A stretch of 47,037 nt of DNA, taken from IMG/VR virus record IMGVR_UViG_3300012008_000008, positions 1-47,037 of that record. One strand, written 5' to 3'. The position numbers and the translations under genes are program-made. The stretch comes from a virus. This document shows, piece by piece, positions 28,118 through 36,451 of the stretch (position 1 is the first letter of the stretch; every line of letters starts with the position of its first letter). Below the pieces are notes generated by a model. The model was not told where the DNA came from. It made no database searches and saw only the letters and a program-made list of their open reading frames with translations.

Positions 28118-29992
28118 TGACCATCGCAGACCAATTTTATATCGACGACGCGACGTTCGATTTCTATTTGCATGAAAACGGCGCGTGGGTCTTGAAGGGC
28201 AACATCGGGCCGAACGGCAGCGTCGGGCACGGTGCGCCGACTGGCGACCAAATCAACGGGCTGTACATCGATATCGATGCAGGGACCTTCTACGAGAACG
28301 GTTCGCTCTTCGGGACCATCACTGGAAGCGGCGCAGCCGGTGCGCCGGGCAAGGACGCGCCCTTCATCCCCGGCGAAGACGGCAGTGATGGCGAGGACGG
28401 CTTCCCCGGCTCTCCCGGCGCCAGCGGGCGCAGCGGGCGCAGCGGGCGCGGCAGGCGCAGCGGGCGCGGCGGGCACAGACGGCCTTCCCGGCGCACCGGG
28501 CGCGATGGGCATCCCCGGCGAAGACGGCAACGACGGCGAGGACGCACCGATCATCCCGGGGGCGCAGGGCGATCCCGGCGCAGCGGGCGCAGCGGGCGCA
28601 GCGGGCGCAGCGGGCGCAGCGGGCGTAGACGGCATTCCCGGCGCGATGGGCATCCCCGGCGAAGATGGCAACGACGGCGAAGACGCGCCGATGATCCCGG
28701 GGCCGCAAGGTCCTCCCGGCGTATCCCCCAGCGGGACCCCAAACGGTTTTGCTGCGATTAAAGGGGGAACCATGCAATCAATTCCGGCAGCGACCTATAC
28801 CAAAGTGGTGTTTCCATCAGAGGTCTATGACGCGGGCGGATATTATGATGCCCCCAACTCAAGATGGACGCCTCCGGCTGGCGCTGTCTTGCTGAAGCTT
28901 AATTATCTGATGTCGCCGGTCGATGTCTCGGGTGATAACGAAATTCACATCTATAAGAACGGGGGCACTACCGCTACCGTGGGGTACATGTGGGGCGGCA
29001 CTGGAAGTCTCCAGACTGGGATGTCTCTCACGCTGATTGATCGAGCCAACGGGACGGACTACTACGAAGCGTATATCTACACGACAAACAGTTCAACGAT
29101 CTACGGGTCGGCCTCCTATTCTGCTTTTCGTGGTGTGATGTTGCAGGGGACGGTCGGAGCGACCGGCCCGGCTGGACAAGATGGAGGCGGTCTAGCGTTT
29201 CTGTTCGAACCCGCTGGCGCGACCCCGGCGGCTGGGCAATTCGCGTTCGACAACGCCACGTTCGCGAGCGCGACGAACCTCAAGATCAATAAGACCGACA
29301 ACCTCACCAACGACCTCTCTGGCCTGTTCGGCACGTTCGCGAGCTTCACCTCAGCGAACAAGTGCCTCGTCACGATCACCAAAGTAGGCGGGGGAGGGGT
29401 GTTCGTTTTCTACATCATCTCGGGCGCGGCCCCGGTGAGCGGGGTCTACTCATATGCGATCACGCCGCTGTCGTCCGGCGGCTCATTTAGCGCGGGCGAC
29501 GCATGTCAGGTTCAATTCACGCCAGTAGGCGACAAAGGTTCGCCTCCGTCCGCTATCGCGTTCTTCGCCGGGCTCTCTACGTCATTCAGCATCCCGAACA
29601 GCAACCTCGTCGATCAGAAGGTGCCGTTCGACAGTGCCCCGATCAACGATGGCAGCTACTACAATACGACTGCGCATAAGTGGGTCCCGCCAGCGGGCAA
29701 AGTATCGCTCGCGCTCTTCGTAGCAGTGAACACGGTTTCGACTTCGCTGCAAGTCGGTGCCGTCATCTACAAGAATGGAGTGCGGCTGGCGCTTTCGTTC
29801 ATGCCGAACATCAGCAACACGAGCTTCTCCAGCCTTGGACAACAGATGTGCTTTGCATCGATTATCGATACGTGCACTGGCACGGATTACTATGAGGCCT
29901 ACGCCCAGTACAAGGACAGCAGCGCTGCAACGGGCAGCACCATGCCAGCAGACAATACCCACAACTATTTCTGCGGCAACGTCATCCATTGA
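28117..29992 (+). CDS. Collagen-like fibre protein, frame-disrupted
   Basis: ATG 28117 opens an N-terminal domain (MTIADQFYIDDATFDFYLHE) leading into Gly-x-y repeats. After DGFPGSPGA the frame changes: the +1 frame carries on with GAAGAAGAAG, then GTDGLPGAPGAMGIPGEDG and stops at 29992. One extra C in GGCGCCAGC (28418-28426) explains it; the joined protein is about 624 residues. The C-terminal part has beta domains (YTKVVFPSEVYDAGGYYDAP and NLVDQKVPFDSAPINDGSYY, two related units). Collagen-like segments are common in phage head and tail fibres. Confidence 0.7.
28421..28710 (+). repeat. Collagen-coding repeats
   Basis: Two runs of a 9-bp unit (GCAGCGGGC), about 28421-28470 and 28575-28626, and a larger unit of about 140 bp containing GIPGEDGNDGEDAP twice (near 28508 and 28648). 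Such low-complexity DNA is prone to length change and assembly error. Confidence 0.7.
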
Positions 29993-30026
29993 GATGGTTT
30001 CGGTGGTGGCATTTTTCTGAACGAAA

Positions 30027-30062
30027 TTGTCAGTTGTTCTTCGGAATTTAGTGCTGTAGTCT
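30027..30062 (+). promoter_or_regulatory. TTGTCAGTTGTTC element, copy 5 (capsid gene)
   Basis: TTGTCAGTTGTTC (30027-30039), 17 bases, TAGTCT (30057-30062). It lies in the 199-base gap before the major capsid gene, leaving a leader of about 120 bases. Confidence 0.55.
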
Positions 30063-30191
30063 TAGGGCACAATTTAGGTTGTCTTCGTTTCTCCGCATGC
30101 GCGTGACGCACGATGACAGACCCGAGAATTTCGAAGCTCTCCATGGGGCGAGCGGACAAACCCACAAACCCCACAACCATCGGAGAGCACC

Positions 30192-31289
30192 ATGGTCAGC
30201 GTTGCCACCCAAATTTCGGACGTGATCGTCCCCGCCGTCTTCACGCCGTACACCCAACAGTTGACGATGGAGAAGACCGCGATCATCCAGAGCGGCGTTG
30301 CTGCTCGCGATGATTTCCTCGACAATCTGCTCGCAGGCGGCGGCTTGACCTTCACGGTCCCGTCTTGGCAGGATATCGGCGATCCGGCGGAGAACGTTTC
30401 CGACGACGTGCCGACCAATACCTCGACCCCGAACATCACCCAGACCTCCGCCGAAGTCGCGGTGCGTCTGAGCCGTAACTCAAGCTGGAGCACCATGCGC
30501 CTGACCACGGCGCTGGCCGGGTCCGACCCGATGCAGTCCATCGCATCGCGCGTTTCCGACTACTGGGTCCGCCGGTTGCAGCGCGCCTTCGTCGCCGTTG
30601 CCAACGGCGTGTTCGCCAACAACGCCCTCGCCGATCCCACGCTGGGTCGCTCGGGGCAGCTTGGCATCAACTCCGCCTACGGCGTGCAGAACGATCTGAC
30701 GCATAACATCTCCGGGGGCGCGTTCTCCGCAGGCGTCAGCAACTTCTCCGCGTCGGCGTTCATTGACACCGCAACGCTGCTCGGCGACGCCGCCGCAGAC
30801 GTGACCGCCGTGTTCATGCACTCCATCGTCTACTCGACGGCGCAGAAGAACAACCTGATCGATTTCATCCCGGACAGCAAGGGCGAAATCCAAATTCCGA
30901 CCTTCCTCGGTCGCCGGGTCATCGTCGATGACGGCATGCCCAACCCCGCTGGCGACAGCAGCAACGGCGCGCAGACCGCCGCAGGCATCTACCATACGTG
31001 GCTCGTTGGCCCCGCATCGTTCCGCCTCGGCGTCGGTACGCCCATCGTGCCGACCGAAGTCTTCCGTTCGCCCGACGCTGGTAACGGCTCCGGCGCGGAC
31101 ACCCTCTACAACCGCGTCGAGTGGTGTATCCATCCGGTTGGCCATGCCTACGTCGGCAGCCCGGCCAAGGAAGGTGGACCGACCAACGCCGCGACCGCGA
31201 ACAACCTCGCCTACTCCGGTTCGTGGGTGCGAGTGTTCCCGGAGCGCAAGCAGATCAAGCTTGCCCGTCTGATCACCCGCGAAAGCTAA
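30192..31289 (+). CDS. Major capsid protein
   Basis: 365 residues from ATG 30192, with GGAGAGC just upstream. Position (after scaffold, before connectors), length and own strong terminator fit the coat protein. Features: an N-terminal helix region (TQISDVIVPAVFTPYTQQLT), GGLTFTVPSWQDIGDPAENV, and late parts GRRVIVDDGMPNPAG and SGSWVRVFPERKQIKLARLI, recalling HK97-fold coat proteins in which a beta hinge and P-domain end in a strand. No cleavable delta domain is evident; a separate scaffold is used. Confidence 0.85.
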   Translation: MVSVATQISDVIVPAVFTPYTQQLTMEKTAIIQSGVAARDDFLDNLLAGGGLTFTVPSWQDIGDPAENVSDDVPTNTSTPNITQTSAEVAVRLSRNSSWSTMRLTTALAGSDPMQSIASRVSDYWVRRLQRAFVAVANGVFANNALADPTLGRSGQLGINSAYGVQNDLTHNISGGAFSAGVSNFSASAFIDTATLLGDAAADVTAVFMHSIVYSTAQKNNLIDFIPDSKGEIQIPTFLGRRVIVDDGMPNPAGDSSNGAQTAAGIYHTWLVGPASFRLGVGTPIVPTEVFRSPDAGNGSGADTLYNRVEWCIHPVGHAYVGSPAKEGGPTNAATANNLAYSGSWVRVFPERKQIKLARLITRES

Positions 31290-31315
31290 GTGATCGACGG
31301 CACTACAAATTGATC

Positions 31316-31345
31316 AGGGGCGGGCTTCATCGCCCGCCCCTTTCT
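31316..31345 (+). terminator. Rho-independent terminator after capsid gene
   Basis: A GGGGCGGGC ... GCCCGCCCC stem (31317-31325 and 31332-31340, extended by A-T), loop TTCATC, then TTTCT. Strong enough to end the capsid transcript. Confidence 0.85.
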
Positions 31346-31367
31346 CATGTTACGAAGGACCACCATC

Positions 31368-31622
31368 ATGGCCGGAAATCATGGCAGCGATATCAATCCG
31401 ACGACCGTCAAGAGTGGCCAGTCCGGGCCATCTCCGCGCGAGTATGTGCGCCATCGGCGTCATGACAAAGATGCTCGCAGGCGTTACGACAATCAGTACA
31501 CCGCGTTCCTAGCTGCTCAGGCTACCCGGCTTTCGAGCACCGCCGCAGTGATCGAAGACAAGCTCGACAAGTATGGAGCCGACCGCGTCAAGGCCGCAAC
31601 CAGTCTCAGCCAGCTTCCCTAA
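31368..31622 (+). CDS. Small hypothetical protein downstream of capsid
   Basis: 84 residues from ATG 31368 with GAAGGA upstream. Polar start (MAGNHGSDINPTTVKSGQSG), a basic middle (REYVRHRRHDKDARRRYDNQ) and a C-terminal helix (AVIEDKLDKYGADRVKAATS). Between two hairpins, so probably made from a separate or read-through transcript. Not recognised. Confidence 0.6.
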   Translation: MAGNHGSDINPTTVKSGQSGPSPREYVRHRRHDKDARRRYDNQYTAFLAAQATRLSSTAAVIEDKLDKYGADRVKAATSLSQLP

Positions 31623-31690
31623 TCGGTTGCGCTGGCGCTGATCAGCGGATAAGAGGGGGACACTTCGGTCCGCATTTCGCGCCACGCATC

Positions 31691-31716
31691 GCCCCGAGGG
31701 AGCAATCCCTCGGGGC
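31691..31716 (+). terminator. Strong hairpin without T-run
   Basis: GCCCCGAGGGA (31691-31701), loop GCAA, TCCCTCGGGGC (31706-31716): an 11-bp perfect stem with a stable GNRA tetraloop, followed by AACATTCCC. Could be a terminator, an mRNA stabiliser or a processing site. Confidence 0.6.
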
Positions 31717-31751
31717 AACATTCCCTGTCCCCAAGCACCATGAGGTGAAAT

Positions 31752-32423
31752 ATGCCTACCCCCAAACAAGCCATTGCGGAAGCCCTCCAGTCTCTCGACC
31801 ATGCCAACGATCTGCTCTGGACCGATGACGGTTCGCCGCTTGTCTCGGAAATTCAGCGGCTCGCGAACGACAAGACGATCACCCGAGCCCAGATCAACGA
31901 AGCCCTCCCGGGCTTCGCGCGCAAGACCGGTGACAGCATCGCCGAAGACGAGCAGCCCGACGACCTCGGCGACGAGACCGGCGGGACAATGGTTTCGACG
32001 GAGACCCTCGCCCCGACCTCGGACGTACAGGCGGGCGATGTCGAGTTGACGCCGGAGCAGGAAGTCGAGAGGCTTCACGCCATCGCTTACAAGCGGGTTC
32101 AAGAAGCTTCTCAGGCGATCTTGGACGCGCAGGATGGTGTGTCAAAGGCTCGTGCTGCCGTCGTGCAGGCCGAACAGCGACACGCCCGAGCGCTTCAAAT
32201 CTTCACGTCCAAGTATCCGCCGCTGACTTCGGCGGCGAACATCAAGCAGCATCTCGCGCGTCAGCAAGAGGCACTGCGGCAGCGGGTCGAAGGCGCTCGG
32301 TTTGTCCCGAACACGCCGCAGAACCCGCTCGATGCCAAGTTGATGGACAGGAAGCGAAACAACGGGCGGAGCAACACGGGACAGGCCCCGAGGGTGTTCT
32401 TGCCCCGCGCAGTCGGCGGCTAA
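31752..32423 (+). CDS. Hypothetical structural-region protein
   Basis: 223 residues from ATG 31752 with GAGGTGAAAT upstream. N-terminal helical part (AIAEALQSLDHANDLLWTDD; VSEIQRLANDKTITRAQINE), acidic linker, then a coiled coil (residues about 110-165, ERLHAIAYKRVQEASQAILD and on) and a basic tail. Location suggests a head-completion or internal protein. Not recognised. Confidence 0.6.
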   Translation: MPTPKQAIAEALQSLDHANDLLWTDDGSPLVSEIQRLANDKTITRAQINEALPGFARKTGDSIAEDEQPDDLGDETGGTMVSTETLAPTSDVQAGDVELTPEQEVERLHAIAYKRVQEASQAILDAQDGVSKARAAVVQAEQRHARALQIFTSKYPPLTSAANIKQHLARQQEALRQRVEGARFVPNTPQNPLDAKLMDRKRNNGRSNTGQAPRVFLPRAVGG

Positions 32424-32451
32424 AGCCAGTCGCTAACCGAAAGGCGACTAG

Positions 32452-33363
32452 ATGACCGCTATCTTCTCTGTGCAGGATGAAACCGGCACCGTCACGCAAA
32501 TCACCCTGATCCCGTCGCCGTCGCCGTCGCTGATTATCAGCGTCGGCGACACTGGCGTTTATGAGGGCTTCCCGGATGACGGTACGGGGAGTTTCGTGAC
32601 GCCAGTCTTCAACTCCCTCCCATTCACCGTTTCTCAGGTGATTGATAACGAGCACTTCTCCATCTCGACCATCAACGCCAACGCGGCTGACTGGCCAGCG
32701 GGCGGCACCATCACGTGGAAGACCGGCGCGAATGCCACTCTCGCATCCTATGTCTTCGAGATCGATGGCGCGAACGCCTATATCAGCGTGGCCGAATTCA
32801 CCAAGTATCATGTATCGCGCGGCAACGCTGTGCCCGTGGGCGCGACCAATCAGACGATCATGCAGGCAATCGTGCAGGGCACCGACTATATCGACGCGAA
32901 GTATCGGTTCTCGGGCATCAAGCTCTTGCAGTCGATTGGCGCGTCCATCCTTGATGCGAACTCATCGTTCCTCGAAAGCTGGCTGACGCCCTACGCGCTC
33001 AACGGCGTCTCGTATCTGACGCAATCCACCACGAAACAGAGCACGGAATGGCCTCGTCAGGGCGTCGTGGATTTCAGCGGCGACACGGTCAACGGCATCC
33101 CCAAGGCGGTCAAGGCGGCCTGCGCGGAGCTTGCCATTCGGGTTATCAATGGCACCGTCTTGCAGCCGGACTATGATCCCGGCCTCGTCGGCGCGGGCGG
33201 CATCGTCTCGTCGGTCACCAAGAAAGTAGGCCCTTTGGAGACCGTTTTTGCATACGATACGAAGATGGGACTTGGCTTCTTTGCGTCCTTTCCTATCGTG
33301 GACCGGATGCTTCGCCAAGCTGGACTGCTCAACGCGGGTGGCTCGCGGACTGTCATAAGATAA
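32452..33363 (+). CDS. Head-tail connector, DnaT-like/gp6-like, with extra N-terminal domain
   Basis: 303 residues from ATG 32452. From about residue 105 the pattern ANAYISVAEFTKYHVSRGNA ... ATNQTIMQAIVQGTDYIDAK, WPRQGV and IPKAVKAACAELAIRV matches the phage family annotated as putative DnaT-like or gp6-like connectors (helical bundle). The first 100 residues form an added beta domain (LIISVGDTGVYEGFPDDGTG). It probably attaches below the portal. Confidence 0.7.
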   Translation: MTAIFSVQDETGTVTQITLIPSPSPSLIISVGDTGVYEGFPDDGTGSFVTPVFNSLPFTVSQVIDNEHFSISTINANAADWPAGGTITWKTGANATLASYVFEIDGANAYISVAEFTKYHVSRGNAVPVGATNQTIMQAIVQGTDYIDAKYRFSGIKLLQSIGASILDANSSFLESWLTPYALNGVSYLTQSTTKQSTEWPRQGVVDFSGDTVNGIPKAVKAACAELAIRVINGTVLQPDYDPGLVGAGGIVSSVTKKVGPLETVFAYDTKMGLGFFASFPIVDRMLRQAGLLNAGGSRTVIR

Positions 33364-33372
33364 CCGACGGAA

Positions 33373-33408
33373 TTGTCAGTTGTTCGCCCCTGAGGGATAA
33401 CATAGAAT
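33373..33408 (+). promoter_or_regulatory. TTGTCAGTTGTTC element, copy 6
   Basis: TTGTCAGTTGTTC (33373-33385), 17 bases, TAGAAT (33403-33408). The TAGAAT overlaps the ATG at 33407, so at this copy a promoter with the same geometry could not serve that start; GATAAC (33396-33401) is an alternative -10. Confidence 0.45.
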
Positions 33409-33784
33409 GGCCACGAAATTCGACTACGAGCAGGCAATTACGGATGCCGACAACCTGATCCAGTTCTTTGGTATGGATGCCGTCCTCCGTCGCGCAGGAA
33501 GTAGCCCCGAGGATCGGCCATGTCGGATCGCGATCATCGAGTACACCCCGCACGAGAAGCCTTCCGACCTCGCCAACCCGACCGACCGCAGGGTCATCAT
33601 GTCGGCGAAGAACTCGGAAGTGCAACTGATGCCGCCCGACAACGAGCAAGATGAATTGGTGACGTTCGTGCAGCCCCCAACGAACCCGCCGGTTGTGAAC
33701 GAAGTTCTACCGCTGACTTGCAAGCCTAAGCAGACAGCGCCCGCCGGGGTAACAGTGCTCTGGGAATTTACGGTGCGTCAATGA
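33407..33784 (+). CDS. Head-completion (stopper-like) protein
   Basis: 125 residues from ATG 33407. Compact alpha/beta layout (MDAVLRRAGSSPEDRPCRIA; DRRVIMSAKNSEVQLMPPDN; a final strand VTVLWEFTVRQ). Its place between connector and tail terminator and its size fit a head-tail stopper. No strong family call. Overlaps the next gene as ATGA. Confidence 0.6.
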   Translation: MATKFDYEQAITDADNLIQFFGMDAVLRRAGSSPEDRPCRIAIIEYTPHEKPSDLANPTDRRVIMSAKNSEVQLMPPDNEQDELVTFVQPPTNPPVVNEVLPLTCKPKQTAPAGVTVLWEFTVRQ

Positions 33785-34293
33785 CGGTTAAAGCAGACAG
33801 GCGGCAAATGATTTTGTCAAGGCTGATGGAAATCCTGTCAGCCATGACCGTTACGCTTACAGACGGGACTGCGATCAAAGCGGGCAACATCGTGCACAAT
33901 CGCGATGAGCTTCCTGCGGAGAAGGTCCCGGGCATCGTCCTCTTGGATGCCGACGAGACTAGGGACCCGCGCTTCCCGGACAGGGATGGGCGCGGGAGCC
34001 GCCCCGGTCCCGGCATGATGAAGATGACGCCGGAAGTCTACATCGTTCTCGAAGTGCGCAAGGGCGCGCAGAAGAACAAGAACGTTGGCGAGGATTTGAA
34101 TTTGGCGCGGGCCGAGATCATCGATCTTGTCCTGCATGACGCTACCCTGATCGCGATCACTGGATCAGGCGGTTCAATTGTTGTTGACGGTTGCTACACC
34201 GACTTGGCTCGCAACCGCCAGATGAAGGGACAGATGGGGATATCTATCACTTTCGACTACCCATTTATCCCTGACGAATTTCGACCAGCTTAA
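33781..34293 (+). CDS. Tail terminator-like protein
   Basis: 170 residues from ATG 33781 (ATGA). Helical N-terminus (RRQMILSRLMEILSAMTVTL), PGIVLLDADE, MTPEVYIVLEVRKGAQKNKN, and a final strand MGISITFDYPFIPDEFRP: the usual order of tail completion/terminator proteins placed just before the tail tube. Confidence 0.65.
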   Translation: MTVKADRRQMILSRLMEILSAMTVTLTDGTAIKAGNIVHNRDELPAEKVPGIVLLDADETRDPRFPDRDGRGSRPGPGMMKMTPEVYIVLEVRKGAQKNKNVGEDLNLARAEIIDLVLHDATLIAITGSGGSIVVDGCYTDLARNRQMKGQMGISITFDYPFIPDEFRPA

Positions 34294-34308
34294 CCACGGA
34301 GAGATCGC

Positions 34309-34878
34309 ATGACCATTGGCAATGAAACGATTGAGGGCTCGCTGCTCTCTCCCAACATCGGCAACTACTACCTCGGTAAGGGCATCGTCAGCATCAAGCT
34401 GATGGGCGAGACCGCCTTCGTCGATTGCGGCAACGTCCCTCAATTTGAGTTCATGGCCAAGGTCACCCAGTTGGATCACTTCTCCAGCCGAACCGGCGTT
34501 CGCGTCAAGGATTTCACCGCCGTCATCGAACTCGCGGGTTCGCTCACGATGCAGTTGGAAGAGATGACCGCGCGCAACATGGGCTTCGCCCTGCTCGGTC
34601 TGCCGACCGGCGGCCCGTCGCCCGTGCCGGACACCATCGATATCTTCTCCAACCCAGTCATCTACGGGTCGGTCAAGTTCGTAGGCACCAACGACATCGG
34701 CCCAATCTGGACCGTCAACTTCCCGCTCGTGAAGTTGTCCCCGAACAAGGCGCTGTCCCTCATCGCCAACACGTGGGGTGTTATCGATCTCGACGGCGAC
34801 GTGCTGTTCGATCAGTTGCAGCGTACCTTCGGCACCGCGACCGTCTCGCTGCCCAACAGCCCGACCAACGTCCTGTAA
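34309..34878 (+). CDS. Major tail (tube) protein
   Basis: 189 residues from ATG 34309 with GGAGAG upstream. Starts with NYYLGKGIVSIKLMGETAFV DCG, then FEFMAKVTQLDHFSSRTGVR and AVIELAGSLTMQLEEMTARN, followed by strands that end in a C-terminal FGTATVSLPNS. A beta-sandwich tube protein located before the chaperone and tape measure genes; this gene order is diagnostic for siphoviruses. Confidence 0.75.
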   Translation: MTIGNETIEGSLLSPNIGNYYLGKGIVSIKLMGETAFVDCGNVPQFEFMAKVTQLDHFSSRTGVRVKDFTAVIELAGSLTMQLEEMTARNMGFALLGLPTGGPSPVPDTIDIFSNPVIYGSVKFVGTNDIGPIWTVNFPLVKLSPNKALSLIANTWGVIDLDGDVLFDQLQRTFGTATVSLPNSPTNVL

Positions 34879-34915
34879 CCGGAACGCGGGGTGGTAACAA
34901 GAAGGGATATTCTCC

Positions 34916-35380
34916 ATGAACGAACCTGACAATTCAAATCCAACACCGTCGTCTGCCCCCGCTTCTCCGGTAGTCGTGCCCGCGACAGGCGCTCTACCGG
35001 CTCCCGGTAGCCCGCAGGTCAAGGGGACCTATCAAGCTCCGAACCCCGGGGCTCAGCCCGGTGAGGTAGCCGAACAGCCTTTGGTTGAAGGATCGGCAGC
35101 CGATCCGAGCCCCAAGAAGTCGGAGCCTTCGGCCCCCAAGGGGGTAGTTGGAACCGCCGATGACCCGGACCCGGAAGCGTCCGCTCAGGGCGCGACCGAT
35201 CCGGCCATGCACAATCCGCGCGGCCCGCTCGACGCGGAGACGAAAACGGACGGCGGCGGCACTGGCGAAGTAGACCCGAACGCGCCGAAGATGCCCGCTC
35301 CGCAAGGCCCGGCTCAGACCAAGAATTCGGAGCATCCGGTACGCGGTGCCCCGCCTCGCCGCCCTTCCGATCAAGTATGA
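34916..35380 (+). CDS. Disordered Pro/Gly-rich protein
   Basis: 154 residues from ATG 34916 with AGAAGGGA upstream. Dominated by Pro, Gly, Ala, Ser and Asp (SAPASPVVVPATGALPAPGS); no fold expected. Possibly a flexible tail or head decoration. A strong hairpin follows. Confidence 0.55.
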   Translation: MNEPDNSNPTPSSAPASPVVVPATGALPAPGSPQVKGTYQAPNPGAQPGEVAEQPLVEGSAADPSPKKSEPSAPKGVVGTADDPDPEASAQGATDPAMHNPRGPLDAETKTDGGGTGEVDPNAPKMPAPQGPAQTKNSEHPVRGAPPRRPSDQV

Positions 35381-35387
35381 GACTATG

Positions 35388-35415
35388 GCCTGATTTCCCA
35401 CCCGGGAAATCAGGC
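35388..35415 (+). terminator. 12-bp hairpin after the tail tube region
   Basis: GCCTGATTTCCC (35388-35399), loop ACCC, GGGAAATCAGGC (35404-35415), a perfect stem, followed by TCTGGCC with no T-run. Terminator or mRNA 3' stabiliser. Confidence 0.6.
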
Positions 35416-35510
35416 TCTGGCCTTATGTTACGCGGTACGCGGAAAGTGACGTTTTTCGTCCTTTTCTGCATATGAAATTCTGTCCCCTGTAACCCCCGGA
35501 GAACTCCCCC

Positions 35511-35774
35511 ATGTCCGAAGACACCCAGAACCCCGCCGATCCCGCAGCCGTGGCGCAGGATGAGTTCAATGCTGACCCGGCCACGGAAGTCGCCGCCGAC
35601 CCGGCAGCCTCTCAGGACCCCTCCGATGAGCTTCTGGAGAGCGATCCCGAGAGTGAGCTTGCCTCGGATGAGGACGAAGTAGACGAAGAGCCCGCCGAAC
35701 TCCAGCCCGGCCAGACCTTGGCGGCCCTACGCGGCATCCCCGCCGGTCCGGCCCCCCACCCCCGGACCGTCTGA
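35511..35774 (+). CDS. Acidic disordered protein
   Basis: 87 residues from ATG 35511 with CGGAGA upstream. Very acidic (DELLESDPESELASDEDEVD), with few aromatics. Similar in style to the gene at 34916. Function unknown. Confidence 0.55.
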   Translation: MSEDTQNPADPAAVAQDEFNADPATEVAADPAASQDPSDELLESDPESELASDEDEVDEEPAELQPGQTLAALRGIPAGPAPHPRTV

Positions 35775-35785
35775 TACAGAATACC

Positions 35786-35822
35786 GCATCAGTTGTCCCC
35801 CACTGATACAGGAAAGTAGATC
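35786..35822 (+). promoter_or_regulatory. TTGTCAGTTGT element, divergent copy 7
   Basis: GCATCAGTTGTCC (35786-35798); TAGATC lies 18 bases after TTGTCC, one more than in other copies. It is flanked by a direct repeat CTGATACAG (35771-35779 and 35803-35811). Upstream of the tail chaperone gene. Confidence 0.35.
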
Positions 35823-36290
35823 ATGAGCACCAAGAAACCCGGCCTCAATCTGGCCGATCTCGCGCCGATGTCGGAAGATGTCACGGTCGGCGACAGCTAC
35901 ATCACCGTCCACGGCGTCAGCGCCAAGGACTGTCTCGAAATCTTCAAGCGTTTCCCCAAAATTCTGGGGATGATGAGCGGAAACGGATTTGACCTCGGCA
36001 CGTTCCTGAGCGTCGCCCCGGACGCGGTCGCCGCGATCATCGCCTCGGCGAGCGGCTCCGCTGGAGATGAGCGCGCGGAAGAGGGAGCGGCGGGGCTGGG
36101 CGTTGAACTCCAGTTTGATCTTCTCGAAGCAATTGGGAGGTTGACCTTCACGAAAGGGTTCGCCCCTTTCGCGGAGAGGGTCATGGCCCTCGTAGGCGGA
36201 GCCAACTCCGGCCCCTCTTCAAGGGTGACGGATATGAAATCGCCGCCAGCATCGAAGCCCTCATCGCCGCCGGACATTCTCCCGGCGTAG
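35823..36290 (+). CDS. Tail assembly chaperone, short form (gpG-like)
   Basis: 155 residues from ATG 35823 with AGGAAAG upstream. Contains NLADLAPMSEDVTVGDSYIT and CLEIFKRFPKILGMMSG, a pattern familiar from the first tail chaperone of rhizobial siphoviruses. As in lambda gpG/gpGT, most ribosomes would make this form while a fraction shift to the longer one; the pair binds tape measure and tube protein during tail assembly. The residues after 116 (beyond the slip site) are polar and Pro-rich. Confidence 0.8.
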   Translation: MSTKKPGLNLADLAPMSEDVTVGDSYITVHGVSAKDCLEIFKRFPKILGMMSGNGFDLGTFLSVAPDAVAAIIASASGSAGDERAEEGAAGLGVELQFDLLEAIGRLTFTKGFAPFAERVMALVGGANSGPSSRVTDMKSPPASKPSSPPDILPA

Positions 36291-36451
36291 TCTGGGACTA
36301 CACCCCCAGACAGATGGCCGCTTACACGTTCCTCGCGGTAAAGCGCATGAACCGCGAGAACCATACTGCTCTCGGCTTACTCTGTCTCGCGCAGAGCGGC
36401 GATGACAAGGCAATCAAGAAGCAGTTTGAGGATTGGGAAAAAGATGCCTAG
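35823..36451 (+). CDS. Tail assembly chaperone, -1 frameshift product (gpGT-like)
   Basis: A -1 slip at C-CCT-TTC (36164-36170) joins the first 116 residues to a second frame open from 36119 to the stop at 36449-36451, giving about 209 residues. The second part is clearly coding: YEIAASIEALIAAGHSPGVV, WDYTPRQMAAYTFLAVKRMN and LGLLCLAQSGDDKAIKKQFE, the known T-domain style (W-x-Y-T-P-x-Q ... A). It has no convincing start of its own near its 5' end. This gene pair lies just before the tape measure gene region, as expected. Confidence 0.8.
36164..36191 (+). promoter_or_regulatory. Programmed -1 frameshift site
   Basis: Slippery heptamer C CCT TTC fits X XXY YYZ in the zero frame. After a five-base spacer, GAGGG (36176-36180) pairs with CCCTC (36187-36191), extended by a T-G pair around a CATG loop, forming a stimulatory hairpin. 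Confidence 0.75.

Noticed and set aside
28232-29992. Reading the collagen-like ORF as starting at 28232
   Set aside because: Its first 60 codons are in the wrong frame; the true N-terminus is the frame from 28117, which has a coherent domain and a TAATG junction.
31509-32102. A 197-codon minus-strand frame between capsid and connector genes
   Set aside because: It crosses a strong hairpin and the well-supported rightward genes, with no start signal or domain.
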